In this document: one piece after another, positions 1 to 8,615 of the stretch
How the letters are laid out: the number at the start of each line of letters is the position of its first letter
Position numbering within the stretch: the stretch's first letter is position 1
Assembly: GCA_000435275.1 (NCBI GenBank)
Contig: FR883883.1
Location: 48,162-112,161, forward strand
Length of the DNA: 64,000 nt
Direction of reading: 5' to 3'
Source: Clostridium sp. CAG:557
Lineage (GTDB): Bacteria; Bacillota; Clostridia; Oscillospirales; Acutalibacteraceae
Program-made: the position numbers and the translations under genes
Notes under the pieces: generated by a model
The model's input: the letters and a program-made list of their open reading frames with translations, nothing else
Databases searched by the model: none
Told to the model about the DNA's origin: nothing

Positions 1-1
1 A

Positions 2-1057
2 GCAAATGAAATAAATACCAACGCGTCGAAGCGAGAAATGGATGTATTGATGGCGTCCGGAGAGCAAATTTCGGTAGCGCTTTTGGCAATGGCTATAGAA
101 AAATTAGGTTTTCCGGTGACGTCATTGCTTGGCTGGCAGGCTGGAGTTATGACGAGTTCAACTTATGGCAGCGCGATGATTACCAAAATTGATCCTGGCA
201 GAATAAAAAAAGAATTGGATAAGAAAAATATTGTAATTGTAGCAGGATTTCAGGGTCTAAGCCAATATTACGATGTGACAACATTGGGCAGAGGAGGCTC
301 TGATACTAGCGCTGTTGGAATTGCAGTGGCACTGAGTGCAGACCTTTGCCAAATATATACAGATGTTGAAGGAGTTTATACAGCAGACCCAAGATTTATT
401 AAAAATGCAAGAAAATTGAAGGCAATTTCTTATGACGAGATGTTAGAACTGGCAACTCTAGGGGCGCAAGTCCTTAATAATAGGTCAGTAGAAATCGCAA
501 AAAAGCATAATGTGGAGTTAGAAGTGCTGTCGAGCTTTGTGGATGTGCCGGGGACGATAGTTAGGGAGGTAGCAAATATGGAAAAAATGTTAATAAGTGG
601 TGTCGCCAAAGACAATAATGTGGCCAAAATATCAATAACAGGTATACCAGACGCACAAGGATGGGCGTTTAGAATATTTTCTAAACTTTCGGCAAGAGAT
701 ATAAATGTAGACACAATTTTGCAGTCAGCAGTTCATGGAGACAAACGTGATATATTTTTCACAGTGAATGAAGACCGCTTGAGCGACGCAGTTGAAGCGC
801 TTAATAAGTATTGCGAGTCGATTGAAGGCGCAAAATTAACTTACGATAAAAATGTGGCTAAAATTTCGATAGTTGGTGCAGGCATGCAAACTCATGCAGG
901 AGTTGCAGCAAAAATGTTTGAGGCCTTATTTACCGCACATATTGACATTCAAATGATTGCAACAAGCGAGATAAAAGTATCTGTAATAGTTTCGCAAGAA
1001 AATGCGGACGAGGCCGTCAGAACCGTTCATAATGCATTTTTTAGCACGATAGATTAA
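2..1057 (+). CDS. lysC: Aspartokinase, 5' end cut by the window
   Basis: Phosphorylates L-aspartate with ATP, the first step of the lysine, threonine, methionine and diaminopimelate pathways. The reading frame is open from base 2, so the N-terminus, including the start of the kinase domain, lies outside the window; 351 residues are visible. The signature GRGGSDTSA is followed by the ATP-site stretch TDVEGVYTADPR. The last ~150 residues form two ACT domains, the usual site of feedback inhibition by lysine or threonine. An internal ribosome site could also give a free regulatory subunit (separate entry). gatC follows after 21 bases. Confidence 0.95.
   Translation, partial: ANEINTNASKREMDVLMASGEQISVALLAMAIEKLGFPVTSLLGWQAGVMTSSTYGSAMITKIDPGRIKKELDKKNIVIVAGFQGLSQYYDVTTLGRGGSDTSAVGIAVALSADLCQIYTDVEGVYTADPRFIKNARKLKAISYDEMLELATLGAQVLNNRSVEIAKKHNVELEVLSSFVDVPGTIVREVANMEKMLISGVAKDNNVAKISITGIPDAQGWAFRIFSKLSARDINVDTILQSAVHGDKRDIFFTVNEDRLSDAVEALNKYCESIEGAKLTYDKNVAKISIVGAGMQTHAGVAAKMFEALFTAHIDIQMIATSEIKVSVIVSQENADEAVRTVHNAFFSTID
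564..580 (+). promoter_or_regulatory. Internal ribosome binding site and start inside lysC
   Basis: GGGAGGT at 564-570 sits 7 bases before an in-frame ATG at 578. Translation from there would give a 159-residue protein made only of the two ACT domains. In B. subtilis aspartokinase II the beta subunit arises in this way, from an in-frame internal start. Here the site is seen; its use is inferred. Confidence 0.6.
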
Positions 1058-1078
1058 CCTAAAAAAGGATGATTGTAT

Positions 1079-1237
1079 ATGGTGACAAAAGATGAAATTT
1101 TGAAAGTTTCGAAAATAGCCCAAATTTTCATAAATGAAGAGGAAGCCCAAACGTTCACGAAGAGTATAAATGACGTGTTGAAGTTTGTGAATATGATGGA
1201 CGAAGTTGCTCTTGAAGATGAACCGTTTGTTAATTAG
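1079..1237 (+). CDS. gatC: GatC-like subunit of Asp/Glu-tRNA amidotransferase, short form
   Basis: 52 residues, starting at an ATG preceded by AAAGGA. The protein resembles the N-terminal half of GatC: a helix with KVSKIAQIFI, then an acidic EEEAQTF segment and a second helix ending in MMDEVALEDEP. GatC normally runs to about 95 residues and wraps around GatA with its C-terminal half; that half is absent. The bases after the stop do not encode it in any frame I can see. gatA starts 42 bases downstream, which supports the identity. It could be a natural short form or a truncated gene. Confidence 0.7.
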   Translation: MVTKDEILKVSKIAQIFINEEEAQTFTKSINDVLKFVNMMDEVALEDEPFVN

Positions 1238-1279
1238 CAAAAATTATTAAATTTTAGTTGGCGAGGGGAGTTGTACGGA

Positions 1280-2758
1280 TTGAAACTGAAAAAAAATATC
1301 AGCAAAATAAAATATTTACAAAATTTACTGAGCAAAAAACAAATTTCGTGCAGAGAACTCACAGAAAAGTATTTAGAATCGGCCCAAAAGTGCAATAAAA
1401 CGCTGAATGCATATGTAAAAATAACAGATGAAGTGGCGATTGAAAGTGCGAAAAAAGTTGATGAAAAAATCTCAAAAAATAAAGAATTGGACCAATTAGA
1501 AGGCATACCAATGTCACTTAAAGACAATATTTTTACTCAAGGCATAGAAACTACGTGTTGTTCTAATATGCTAAAGGGGTTTGTTCCAACTTATGATGCA
1601 ACAGTTTGGGCGCTTTTAAAAGCGCAAAATGCGGTTTTGGTTGGAAAAACCAATATGGATGAATTCGCAATGGGGTGTACTTGTAAGACATCCTGCTTTG
1701 GAGCGGTAAAAAACCCTCACGACTTAAACAAGGTTCCAGGAGGCAGTTCAGGCGGGTCTGCAGCCGCGGTTTGTGCAAATATTTCTGTTTATTCTTTGGG
1801 CACGGATACAGGTGGTTCAATTCGTCAACCAGCAAGTTTTTGTGGAATTGTAGGCTTAAAACCAACTTATGGAGCATTTTCGCGGTATGGTGTAGTAGAT
1901 TTTGCAGCATCACTTGATTTCGTTGGGCCAATGGCGGCTAATGTTGAAGATGTTGCGATTTTGTACGATAATTTAGCGCAAAAAGACCCAAAAGATTCAA
2001 CTTCTGCAAAAGGACGAGGAGTGTCAGCGTACAAAAATTTGAACAAAGATATAAAAGGAATAAAAATAGGGCTGCCAAAACAATGTTTTACTGCGCTTGA
2101 TAAAGACGTCGAAAAGGCTATAACGGACGCGATGAAGATTTATATGGACTTGGGTGCAGAGTTTATAGAGCTGGACATGCCGATAATAGCATATGCACTG
2201 TCAATATATTACGCATTGGCAACTTCTGAAGCAGCGGCGAATTTTTCAAAATTTGACGGTATAAAGATCGGCAATAAAGCAGAGAAATATGTGAGTGGAA
2301 TTGATCTGATATCACAAAATCGAGCAGCAGGATTTGGAGAAGAAGTCAAACGAAGACTTTTGCTTGGAACTTATATGTTAAATTCTAAAGCTGGCGAGAA
2401 ATATTTGGAAAAATCGAGAAAAATTCGAGCAGAAATTGTAAAATCATTTGATAAAGCATTCAAAATGTGCGATATTATGCTGACGCCAACAGTTTCAAAC
2501 ACCGCACCCAGACATGATTATGAACCGACAGACCAAATGCAATCATATATTTCGGACATTTGTACCGTGCCTGCAAACATGGCGGGAATTCCGGCCATAT
2601 CGATTCCCTGCGGAAAAGATTCCTCAAAAATGCCGATAGGTATGCAGTTGATTGCAAATAAGTTTGAAGAGCCATTATTGTTAAATGTCGCGCATAAATT
2701 TGAGGCCAGTGCAGGGCTTGAAATTTTAAATGAAATTGATATGGGAGTAAATTTATAA
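1280..2758 (+). CDS. gatA: Asp-tRNA(Asn)/Glu-tRNA(Gln) amidotransferase subunit A
   Basis: Amidase subunit that releases ammonia from glutamine so that GatB can convert mischarged Glu-tRNA(Gln) or Asp-tRNA(Asn). 492 residues, the usual length. The Ser-cisSer-Lys triad is visible: Lys in MSLKDN (~81), the GGSSGGSAAAV loop (~156) and Ser in TDTGGSIRQPA (~180). The TTG at 1280 is chosen because GAGGGGAG lies 9 bases upstream; the TTG at 1271 would touch that site. gatB does not follow, since sigK is next, so the GatB partner must be encoded elsewhere. Confidence 0.95.
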   Translation: MKLKKNISKIKYLQNLLSKKQISCRELTEKYLESAQKCNKTLNAYVKITDEVAIESAKKVDEKISKNKELDQLEGIPMSLKDNIFTQGIETTCCSNMLKGFVPTYDATVWALLKAQNAVLVGKTNMDEFAMGCTCKTSCFGAVKNPHDLNKVPGGSSGGSAAAVCANISVYSLGTDTGGSIRQPASFCGIVGLKPTYGAFSRYGVVDFAASLDFVGPMAANVEDVAILYDNLAQKDPKDSTSAKGRGVSAYKNLNKDIKGIKIGLPKQCFTALDKDVEKAITDAMKIYMDLGAEFIELDMPIIAYALSIYYALATSEAAANFSKFDGIKIGNKAEKYVSGIDLISQNRAAGFGEEVKRRLLLGTYMLNSKAGEKYLEKSRKIRAEIVKSFDKAFKMCDIMLTPTVSNTAPRHDYEPTDQMQSYISDICTVPANMAGIPAISIPCGKDSSKMPIGMQLIANKFEEPLLLNVAHKFEASAGLEILNEIDMGVNL

Positions 2759-2837
2759 AAAACAAATGCACCTGGACACGCACTAGAATCCAAACCTTTA
2801 CATAATAATGTTTAGAATATGTAAAAGAGGTGGTTTT

Positions 2838-3527
2838 GTGATTTTCAGTGCGGCATTTGCAGGAGCAATAAATCTGGTTGTTTTCATCCTGCATGTAACT
2901 GGAGTGGGGTCGTTTCCTCAGCCATTGTCTGCAAAAGAAGAAAAAAATTGTTTTACTTTGATGAAAAATGGCGATGTATCAGCTAGAAATAAGCTAATAG
3001 AACATAATCTTCGTTTGGTGGCCCATATCGTAAAAAAATATTATATGTCTACAAGTGACCAGGATGATTTGGTGTCTATTGGTACGATTGGACTGATTAA
3101 AGCTGTGGACACATTTGATGCCGATAAAGGTATAAGGCTTTCAAGTTACGCAGCAAGATGTATAGAAAATGAAATTTTGATGTTTTTTAGAAATTGTAAA
3201 AAATCGGCGCAGGATGTTTCGATGAACGAGCCGATAGACACCGATAAAGATGGAAATGCGCTGATTTTGATGGACGTGATGGCAACAGAAGACTTAATTG
3301 TGGATGAGCTTGATACAAAAATAAAATCAGAGCAGCTGTATAGATACATAGATGAAGTTTTGTCTGAGAGGGAGAGAATTATAATAAATTTGCGATATGG
3401 GTTGGGAGGAAAAATTCCTCTAACTCAGCGAGAAGTAGCTAAAAAACTTAATATTTCAAGATCATATGTTTCTAGAATAGAAAAAAAATCGCTTCTGACG
3501 TTAAAAAAACGATTTAATAAAGGTTAA
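2838..3527 (+). CDS. sigK: RNA polymerase sigma-K, late mother-cell sporulation factor
   Basis: 229 residues from a GTG preceded by AAAGAGGTGG. Region 2 is very close to Bacillus SigK: FPQPLS, ARNKLIEHNLRLVAHIVKK, DDLVSIGTIGLIKAVD and SYAARCIENEI. Region 4 ends with a helix-turn-helix, SRSYVSRIEKK. The first ~20 residues are hydrophobic (IFSAAFAGAINLVVFILHV) and match the pro-sequence that SpoIVFB removes in Bacillus. The gene is continuous, with no skin-type interruption. It implies a spore-forming host. SigE would be the other candidate, but the pro-sequence and the FPQPLS motif favour SigK. Confidence 0.9.
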   Translation: MIFSAAFAGAINLVVFILHVTGVGSFPQPLSAKEEKNCFTLMKNGDVSARNKLIEHNLRLVAHIVKKYYMSTSDQDDLVSIGTIGLIKAVDTFDADKGIRLSSYAARCIENEILMFFRNCKKSAQDVSMNEPIDTDKDGNALILMDVMATEDLIVDELDTKIKSEQLYRYIDEVLSERERIIINLRYGLGGKIPLTQREVAKKLNISRSYVSRIEKKSLLTLKKRFNKG

Positions 3528-3560
3528 AATAGTATAAAAGTTAAAAAGGACGTGATTAAA

Positions 3561-4361
3561 TTGCTTAAAGTGAAATTAATTTCTTACACGAATGAACCAG
3601 AAAAATTGATAGCATGTGCGGCAAAACTTTGTTATTCGCAGGTAGGAGCAGAGGAAATTCAAAAAAATTTGACTGACGAAAAAGTGAGTAATTTTGTAAA
3701 CATGTTAGCAGAAATAGGTCATGAAAGCCCTATTGAGCACATTACGTTTACGTTTGCAATAGAAGGTGTGTCACGTTCGTTGCTTGCGCAGCTTACCAGG
3801 CATAGAATTGCTTCGTACAGTGTTCAAAGTCAAAGGTATGTGAAGGCCAATGAATTTGAGTTTGTTTTGCCGCCAGAAATTTCTGAAATAGACGAGGCAA
3901 AAGAGGAATTTTTGCGCGCAATGAAAGAAGATGTGCAACATTATGAAAATTTGACACAGATTTTAAAGAAAAAACATAAAGAAAATTTAATGAATAGCGG
4001 CAAAGAAGAAAAAATTGCAGATAAATTAGCCGAAAAAAAGGCGATTGAAGATGCACGGTATGTACTGCCGAATGCTTGCGAAACAAAGCTGATTTGTACG
4101 TTTAATGCACGAAGCTTACTAAATTTTTTTGAACACAGGTGCTGCAATAGAGCTCAATGGGAAATTCGTCAATTGGCAACAGAAATGCTACGATTAGTTT
4201 CTCAAATTGCACCAAATGTCTTCAAAAAAGCCGGACCACCTTGTGTTAATAAGGTTTGTCCGGAGGGAAAAATGTCTTGCGGAGAACAAATTAAGGTTAA
4301 AAAATATTTTTCTGAAGTAAAAGGAGAAATGGCATGTCAAAAGGAAAATTTATCGTTATAG
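3561..4361 (+). CDS. thyX: FAD-dependent thymidylate synthase
   Basis: Makes dTMP from dUMP using methylene-tetrahydrofolate and reduced flavin. 266 residues. The ThyX motif RHR-X7-S is present as RHRIASYSVQS, followed by QRY. The second conserved part is NACETKLICTFNARSLLNFFEHRCC, split here as NACETKLICTF and LLNFFEHRCC. TTG at 3561 is preferred over GTG at 3552, which abuts the AAAGGA ribosome site. The 3' end overlaps tmk by 28 bases, so synthesis and phosphorylation of dTMP are probably translationally coupled. The C-terminal Cys-containing tail (CPEGKMSCGE) is common in clostridial ThyX. Confidence 0.95.
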   Translation: MLKVKLISYTNEPEKLIACAAKLCYSQVGAEEIQKNLTDEKVSNFVNMLAEIGHESPIEHITFTFAIEGVSRSLLAQLTRHRIASYSVQSQRYVKANEFEFVLPPEISEIDEAKEEFLRAMKEDVQHYENLTQILKKKHKENLMNSGKEEKIADKLAEKKAIEDARYVLPNACETKLICTFNARSLLNFFEHRCCNRAQWEIRQLATEMLRLVSQIAPNVFKKAGPPCVNKVCPEGKMSCGEQIKVKKYFSEVKGEMACQKENLSL

Positions 4362-5002
4362 AGGGCCTGGACGGCAGCGGTAAGGCGACTCAAACAAAAT
4401 TAATTTGCGAAAAATTGACTAAAAAAAATAAAAAATTTTGCAAATTGAGTTTTCCAAACTATGATGAGCCATCTTCTGCACTTGTAAAAATGTATCTAAA
4501 CTCAGAATTTGGAAATTCTCCTGATGATGTGAATGTTTATGCGGCTGCATCATTTTATGCGGTGGATAGATATGCCAGTTATAAGAAATTTTGGCAGGAA
4601 AACTACGAAAATGGACAAATTATAATTGCAGATAGATATACAACGTCTAATGAAATATACCAGCTTTGCCGGTTGAAAAAATCGCAGTGGGATGAATATC
4701 TTTGCTGGCTTGAGGATTATGAGTACAATAAATTAGGGCTTCCGAAGCCGGATTTGGTTGCTTATCTCGACATGCCGGTAGAAGTTTCTCAAAAGTTGAT
4801 GCAAAACCGTTACAACGGAGATAACTCTAAGAAAGATTTGTATGAAAAAAATGTTGAGTTTTTAAAAAAATGCCGTGAAACTGCGATGTACACCGCACAA
4901 AAATTTGATTGGAAGGTTGTTCCATGCAGCGAGGGTGAGAAACCAAAGCCTATTAGTGAAATAAATGGCTTGTTGGAAAATCTAATAGAACCTTTAATTT
5001 GA
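4334..5002 (+). CDS. tmk: Thymidylate kinase
   Basis: Phosphorylates dTMP to dTDP. 222 residues. The P-loop is GLDGSGKATQ, with Ala where many homologues have Ser or Thr after the lysine; this variant is known in clostridial enzymes. The DRY motif (ADRYTTSNE) lies near residue 100, and a lid-like segment (MQNRYNGDNSKKD) follows. The start at 4334 has AAAGGAG upstream, inside thyX. It supplies the same dTTP pool used by the rhamnose pathway genes further along. Confidence 0.95.
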   Translation: MSKGKFIVIEGLDGSGKATQTKLICEKLTKKNKKFCKLSFPNYDEPSSALVKMYLNSEFGNSPDDVNVYAAASFYAVDRYASYKKFWQENYENGQIIIADRYTTSNEIYQLCRLKKSQWDEYLCWLEDYEYNKLGLPKPDLVAYLDMPVEVSQKLMQNRYNGDNSKKDLYEKNVEFLKKCRETAMYTAQKFDWKVVPCSEGEKPKPISEINGLLENLIEPLI

Positions 5003-5038
5003 ATGGTTGAAGTGCGCTGAAAAGAAAGGAGTATAAAA

Positions 5039-6337
5039 ATGAGCGACAGCAAAGATTTTAATTTAAGTGACAGAAGGAAAAAAGTTGAAAATTTTGAGGT
5101 CAAGATAGAGGATACATACCGCGAGCAAGAACTAATGGAAGACCTTATGAGTTATAGTCAATATGAGAAGAAAATGGCAAGTACGCACACGAAGGGGGAA
5201 CCCAGAAAAGCACAAAAAATTAGAAAATCTGTTGAAAATGAAAGGTTTTTCAAACGAGTTTGGATTGGTATGATTTTGTCAATTTGCCTTATGCTAGGAC
5301 AGTTTGTAGTTTTTGGAACTTTGGATATGCTTGCAATTACAAGAGAAGATGCAATTTTAAAAATCAAAATCCCGAAAGGTGCCAGAAAATGTGAAATAGT
5401 AAATATTTTACATGAAAATGGTGTGGTAAATCAGCCAACATTCTTCAAGCTATATTTATTTTTAACAAAAGGTGCACAGAAATTTATTCCTGGAACGTTC
5501 GAAGTTAAGACGAACATGGATTATGAAGCGATTGTTAATTATCTGCAGTCGAACGCAAATCGATTAGATTCGGACATAATTGATGTAACAATACCAGAGG
5601 GCAAAAATGTTATGGAAATAGCGGAGATTCTTGAAAATAACGAAATTTGTTCGGCAGAGGAGTTCATGAATGCCTGCAAATCCAGCGATTATGATAAACA
5701 ATATGATTTTTTGAGTGGCAGAGAATCTACCGATGTGGAGTACAATTTGGAAGGCTATTTGTACCCGGATACCTATAGTTTTTACAAAAATGTTGAGCCC
5801 AAAACTATCATAAAGAAATTTTTAAACAACTTTAACAATAAAATTTCAAAAAAGCTTCTAACTGATGAGGCAAATGAGAAAGTTAGTGTGAAAACTTTAG
5901 CAGAAAAAAAATCAATGTCGGTTGAAGATGTACTGATTTTTGCATCTTTAATTCAAGCGGAAGCTTCAAACGATGCAGATATGCTAGGCATTGCATCGGT
6001 AATTGAAAATAGATTGAGCACATTAAAAAATGGTGGAATTTCACCTTTTGGCGATGCTATAAATGGCTGTTTATCCTTGGATTCGACGGTTTGGTATCCA
6101 TATAGAAGCAAAGACAAAGTTCCACAAAACATCCAAGAAACTTATCAAAGTAACTACAACACATACAAATTTAAAGGCTTGCCCAAGGGAGCCATTTGCA
6201 ACCCAGGAATGACTTCAATTGAAGCGGTTCTTAACCACAAACCGACGCAGTATTATTTTTATTGTCACAGCAAGGACGGCAAAACCTTTTATGCAAAAAC
6301 TTTTTCTGAGCACAGTGCTAATCTGAAAAAAGCTTGA
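5039..6337 (+). CDS. mltG: Endolytic murein transglycosylase MltG
   Basis: Cuts nascent peptidoglycan strands at the membrane. 432 residues: a charged cytoplasmic N-terminus (1-73), one membrane helix (~74-97), then a LysM-like and YceG catalytic domain outside the cell. The catalytic glutamate lies in LIQAEAS, followed by the conserved SVIENRL and LSLDSTVWY blocks. ATG at 5039 has AAAGGAG upstream. mltG followed by a U32 peptidase matches the B. subtilis yrrL-yrrM-yrrN-yrrO neighbourhood, with yrrM missing here. Confidence 0.93.
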   Translation: MSDSKDFNLSDRRKKVENFEVKIEDTYREQELMEDLMSYSQYEKKMASTHTKGEPRKAQKIRKSVENERFFKRVWIGMILSICLMLGQFVVFGTLDMLAITREDAILKIKIPKGARKCEIVNILHENGVVNQPTFFKLYLFLTKGAQKFIPGTFEVKTNMDYEAIVNYLQSNANRLDSDIIDVTIPEGKNVMEIAEILENNEICSAEEFMNACKSSDYDKQYDFLSGRESTDVEYNLEGYLYPDTYSFYKNVEPKTIIKKFLNNFNNKISKKLLTDEANEKVSVKTLAEKKSMSVEDVLIFASLIQAEASNDADMLGIASVIENRLSTLKNGGISPFGDAINGCLSLDSTVWYPYRSKDKVPQNIQETYQSNYNTYKFKGLPKGAICNPGMTSIEAVLNHKPTQYYFYCHSKDGKTFYAKTFSEHSANLKKA

Positions 6338-6370
6338 TTTGCTTAAACTTTTTGAGAAAAGAGGATAGTT

Positions 6371-7591
6371 TTGAAAGAAATTATTTGTAAAAGACCAGAA
6401 ATTTTGGCTCCAGCCGGTGATGTGGAGCGATTACAGGCAGCGGTGAATTTTGGCGCGGATGCAGTTTATTTGGCAGGACAAGAGTTTGGAATGAGAACTT
6501 CGTCGAACAATTTTACGCATGAAGAACTTGTAAAAGCCGTGAAACTTGCGCATGAAAACAATGTTAAAGTCTATTTGACGTGCAATACTTTACCTCGAAA
6601 TGACGAAATAAGCAGACTCCCGGAATTTATTCAAAGCGCAGCCAATGCAGGAATAGATGCATTTATTGTAGCGGACGTGGGAATTTTACAATTGGCAAAA
6701 AAATATGCGCCAGATGTGGATGTACACATTTCAACGCAGGCAGGCGTGGTTAATTTTTTGACAGCAAGAACTTTTTATGAGTTAGGTGCGAAACGAGTAG
6801 TTTTGGCGCGAGAGTTAACACTTGATGAAATTTCGACAATTCGAGCTAAAACCAACAAAAGTTTGGAGTTAGAAGTTTTTGTTCATGGTTCGATGTGTGT
6901 TTCATTTTCTGGAAGGTGCCTATTATCAAATTATTTAACCGGTAGAGACGCTAACCGAGGAGATTGCGCACAGCCTTGCCGATGGAAATATAATTTGGTT
7001 GAGGAAAATCGGCTAGGGCAATTTTTTCCGGTTTTTGAGGAAGATGGCGGAACGTATTTTTTGAATTCTCGAGATCTTTGCATGATAAATCACATTCCAG
7101 AAGTTGTAAAAGCGGGTGCAACAAGCTTAAAAATTGAGGGGCGGGCAAAGTCGGCTTATTATGTGGCAGTTACAACAAATGCTTATAGACACGCACTGAA
7201 CTTATTTTTAGAAAATAGACCGCTTGAGCCATGGATTAGCGATGAAATTGACAAAATTAGCCATAGAGAGTACAATACAGGCTTCTTTTTTGGGAATGAA
7301 CCGGGGCAAATATATTCTAATGGTGGGTACATAAGAAAGTATGATGTTGTTGCGGTTTGCGATGCTTATAAAAATGGTGTTATGGAGATTTCTCAGCGAA
7401 ATAAATTTTTTAAAGGTGACACTCTTGATGTTTTAGAACCTGGGGAAAAACCGTTTACTTTGAAAGCCGAAAAAATTTTTGATGAGTGGGGAAATGAAGT
7501 AGAATCTGCTCCACATGCAATGCAGAGATTGTTTATTCCAACAGAGAAAAAAGTTTTGCCGGGAGCGTACTTACGAAAAAATCGAAATTAA
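6371..7591 (+). CDS. trhP: U32 family peptidase / tRNA hydroxylation protein TrhP-like
   Basis: 406 residues. Begins with EILAPAGDVERLQAAV and contains the family hallmark HGSMCVSFSGRCLLSNYL followed by GRDANRGDCAQPCRWKY, with four clustered cysteines that in related U32 proteins hold an iron-sulfur cluster. Relatives next to mltG in Firmicutes (YrrN/YrrO, TrhP) take part in prephenate-dependent 5-hydroxyuridine formation at tRNA position 34. TTG at 6371 has AAAAGAGGA upstream. The last 21 bases overlap the convergent gene on the other strand. Confidence 0.85.
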   Translation: MKEIICKRPEILAPAGDVERLQAAVNFGADAVYLAGQEFGMRTSSNNFTHEELVKAVKLAHENNVKVYLTCNTLPRNDEISRLPEFIQSAANAGIDAFIVADVGILQLAKKYAPDVDVHISTQAGVVNFLTARTFYELGAKRVVLARELTLDEISTIRAKTNKSLELEVFVHGSMCVSFSGRCLLSNYLTGRDANRGDCAQPCRWKYNLVEENRLGQFFPVFEEDGGTYFLNSRDLCMINHIPEVVKAGATSLKIEGRAKSAYYVAVTTNAYRHALNLFLENRPLEPWISDEIDKISHREYNTGFFFGNEPGQIYSNGGYIRKYDVVAVCDAYKNGVMEISQRNKFFKGDTLDVLEPGEKPFTLKAEKIFDEWGNEVESAPHAMQRLFIPTEKKVLPGAYLRKNRN

Positions 7592-8119
7592 ATATTTGAT
7601 TAATTTCGAAAAATATATAGCTGATGGAAATAATATTTTTTCATAAATTTTAGGCATTGAAATTTCAAAAAAATCAGAAATTTTTGATAAAATATTAATA
7701 GATTCGCGCGATTTTATGGAGCTCTTTGCTATTTTATCGAAATTTCGGTTATATTTAGAAAGAAGTTGTTCAAAAGTATAAGGTTTTTCATTTTGATTTA
7801 AAAAGTCTGCGCAAGTTTGGCAGGACATGCTATCACGAGCGATTTTTTTAAAATAGTTTCTATATAAAAAAGACAAATGAGCAACTTCTTCAGAGAAAGT
7901 AACATTTTGAGAATGTAAAAGGTTAGGCATATTATGTAGTTGTTTATTGTACCAATTTCTGGCAGCTGAACAGGTTAAAGAACTTTTAATTGGAATTGCT
8001 ATATTTGGGGTAATTGTGCATTGTTCTAATGCACGGCTTTCTTTTGAATTATACGTTAAAGTGCAAGTTCCTATGACGGAAATCGATAAAATTGTTACTG
8101 CCAATTTGTTTATAGTCAT
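7571..8119 (-). CDS. Secreted protein of unknown function
   Basis: 182 residues with a strong AAAGGAG site ahead of the ATG. The N-terminus (MTINKLAVTILSISVIGTCTLTY) looks like a signal peptide. The mature part has several cysteines, including SCQTC, and a helical C-terminus ending in a hydrophobic stretch (SKLIKYLISIFS). I recognise no family. It is convergent with the U32 gene and divergent from the small double-glycine peptide gene at 8316, with about 200 bases between the two starts. Confidence 0.65.
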   Translation of the reverse strand: MTINKLAVTILSISVIGTCTLTYNSKESRALEQCTITPNIAIPIKSSLTCSAARNWYNKQLHNMPNLLHSQNVTFSEEVAHLSFLYRNYFKKIARDSMSCQTCADFLNQNEKPYTFEQLLSKYNRNFDKIAKSSIKSRESINILSKISDFFEISMPKIYEKILFPSAIYFSKLIKYLISIFS

Positions 8120-8229
8120 TTTTATTTCTCCTTTACGTTAAAAAATACAATATAATTATACACGATTTAAACAAAATTATAATTCTATAAAAGAACAATA
8201 ATTTTTTTGGCGAAATTGCGCAAATACAA

Positions 8230-8258
8230 TTGATATTTTCGAATGATTGTATTATAAT
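8230..8258 (+). promoter_or_regulatory. Promoter of the double-glycine peptide gene
   Basis: TTGATA at 8230-8235, a 17-base spacer and TATAAT at 8253-8258 fit the vegetative consensus. The -10 box lies inside the left edge of a long palindrome, so transcription would start within it. Confidence 0.7.
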
Positions 8259-8289
8259 TGTATCAAGAAGATCTTCTTGATACAATTAT
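8254..8289. promoter_or_regulatory. Perfect 36-bp palindrome over the transcription start
   Basis: The 18 bases 8254-8271 are exactly complementary to 8272-8289, with half-sites reading ATTGTATCAAGAAGA outward from the centre. Weaker copies of the ATTGTAT half-site lie at 8223-8230 and 8246-8253. The position over the -10 box and start suggests an operator, or a 5'-end RNA hairpin. Confidence 0.8.
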
Positions 8290-8315
8290 TTAATAACAGA
8301 AAGGGTGATTTTTGA

Positions 8316-8531
8316 ATGAATAAGAAAAAAGCAGAAAATAAAAAGGAAAGTTTGAGTGTGGAGGGGTTAGCAAGTGACGAAATGCTTGAAAATGTGTCTG
8401 GTGGTTGGAGAACAGGTCGTTTTATCAAGATGGACCCAGGACTTACCTTAGATGTACCAGTTTTTGATCCACATAGAATAGACTTTACCCCTGCCCATAA
8501 AGAGAGAATGCTGAATACTGAAAAAAATTAA
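8316..8531 (+). CDS. Small peptide with double-glycine leader, RiPP/bacteriocin-precursor-like
   Basis: 71 residues. The first 30 form a charged leader ending in LASDEMLENVSGG, which is the classic double-glycine signal (acidic residues, hydrophobics at -4/-7, then GG) cut by peptidase-containing ABC transporters. The following 41 residues begin WRTGRFIKMDPG and have no cysteine. AAAGGGTG lies ahead of the ATG. No C39 transporter, LanM, radical-SAM or other modifying gene is nearby, so the product's fate is unknown. A second peptide with GG leader lies at 63321. Confidence 0.6.
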   Translation: MNKKKAENKKESLSVEGLASDEMLENVSGGWRTGRFIKMDPGLTLDVPVFDPHRIDFTPAHKERMLNTEKN

Positions 8532-8615
8532 AAATCATGAAGTGGAGTTAAAAATATTTTTGTAAATCTCTTAAAATATGAGTGTTGGATAATTTATAGA
8601 ATTGTTTAATCGAAT

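Noticed and set aside
1..37. Start codon of lysC at 38
   Set aside because: The frame stays open to base 2 and the residues before it match the conserved aspartokinase core, so the gene begins outside the window.
2759..2837. SigE- or SigK-type promoter before sigK (CATAATAAT)
   Set aside because: The -10 pattern is one base off either consensus and no -35 match is convincing.
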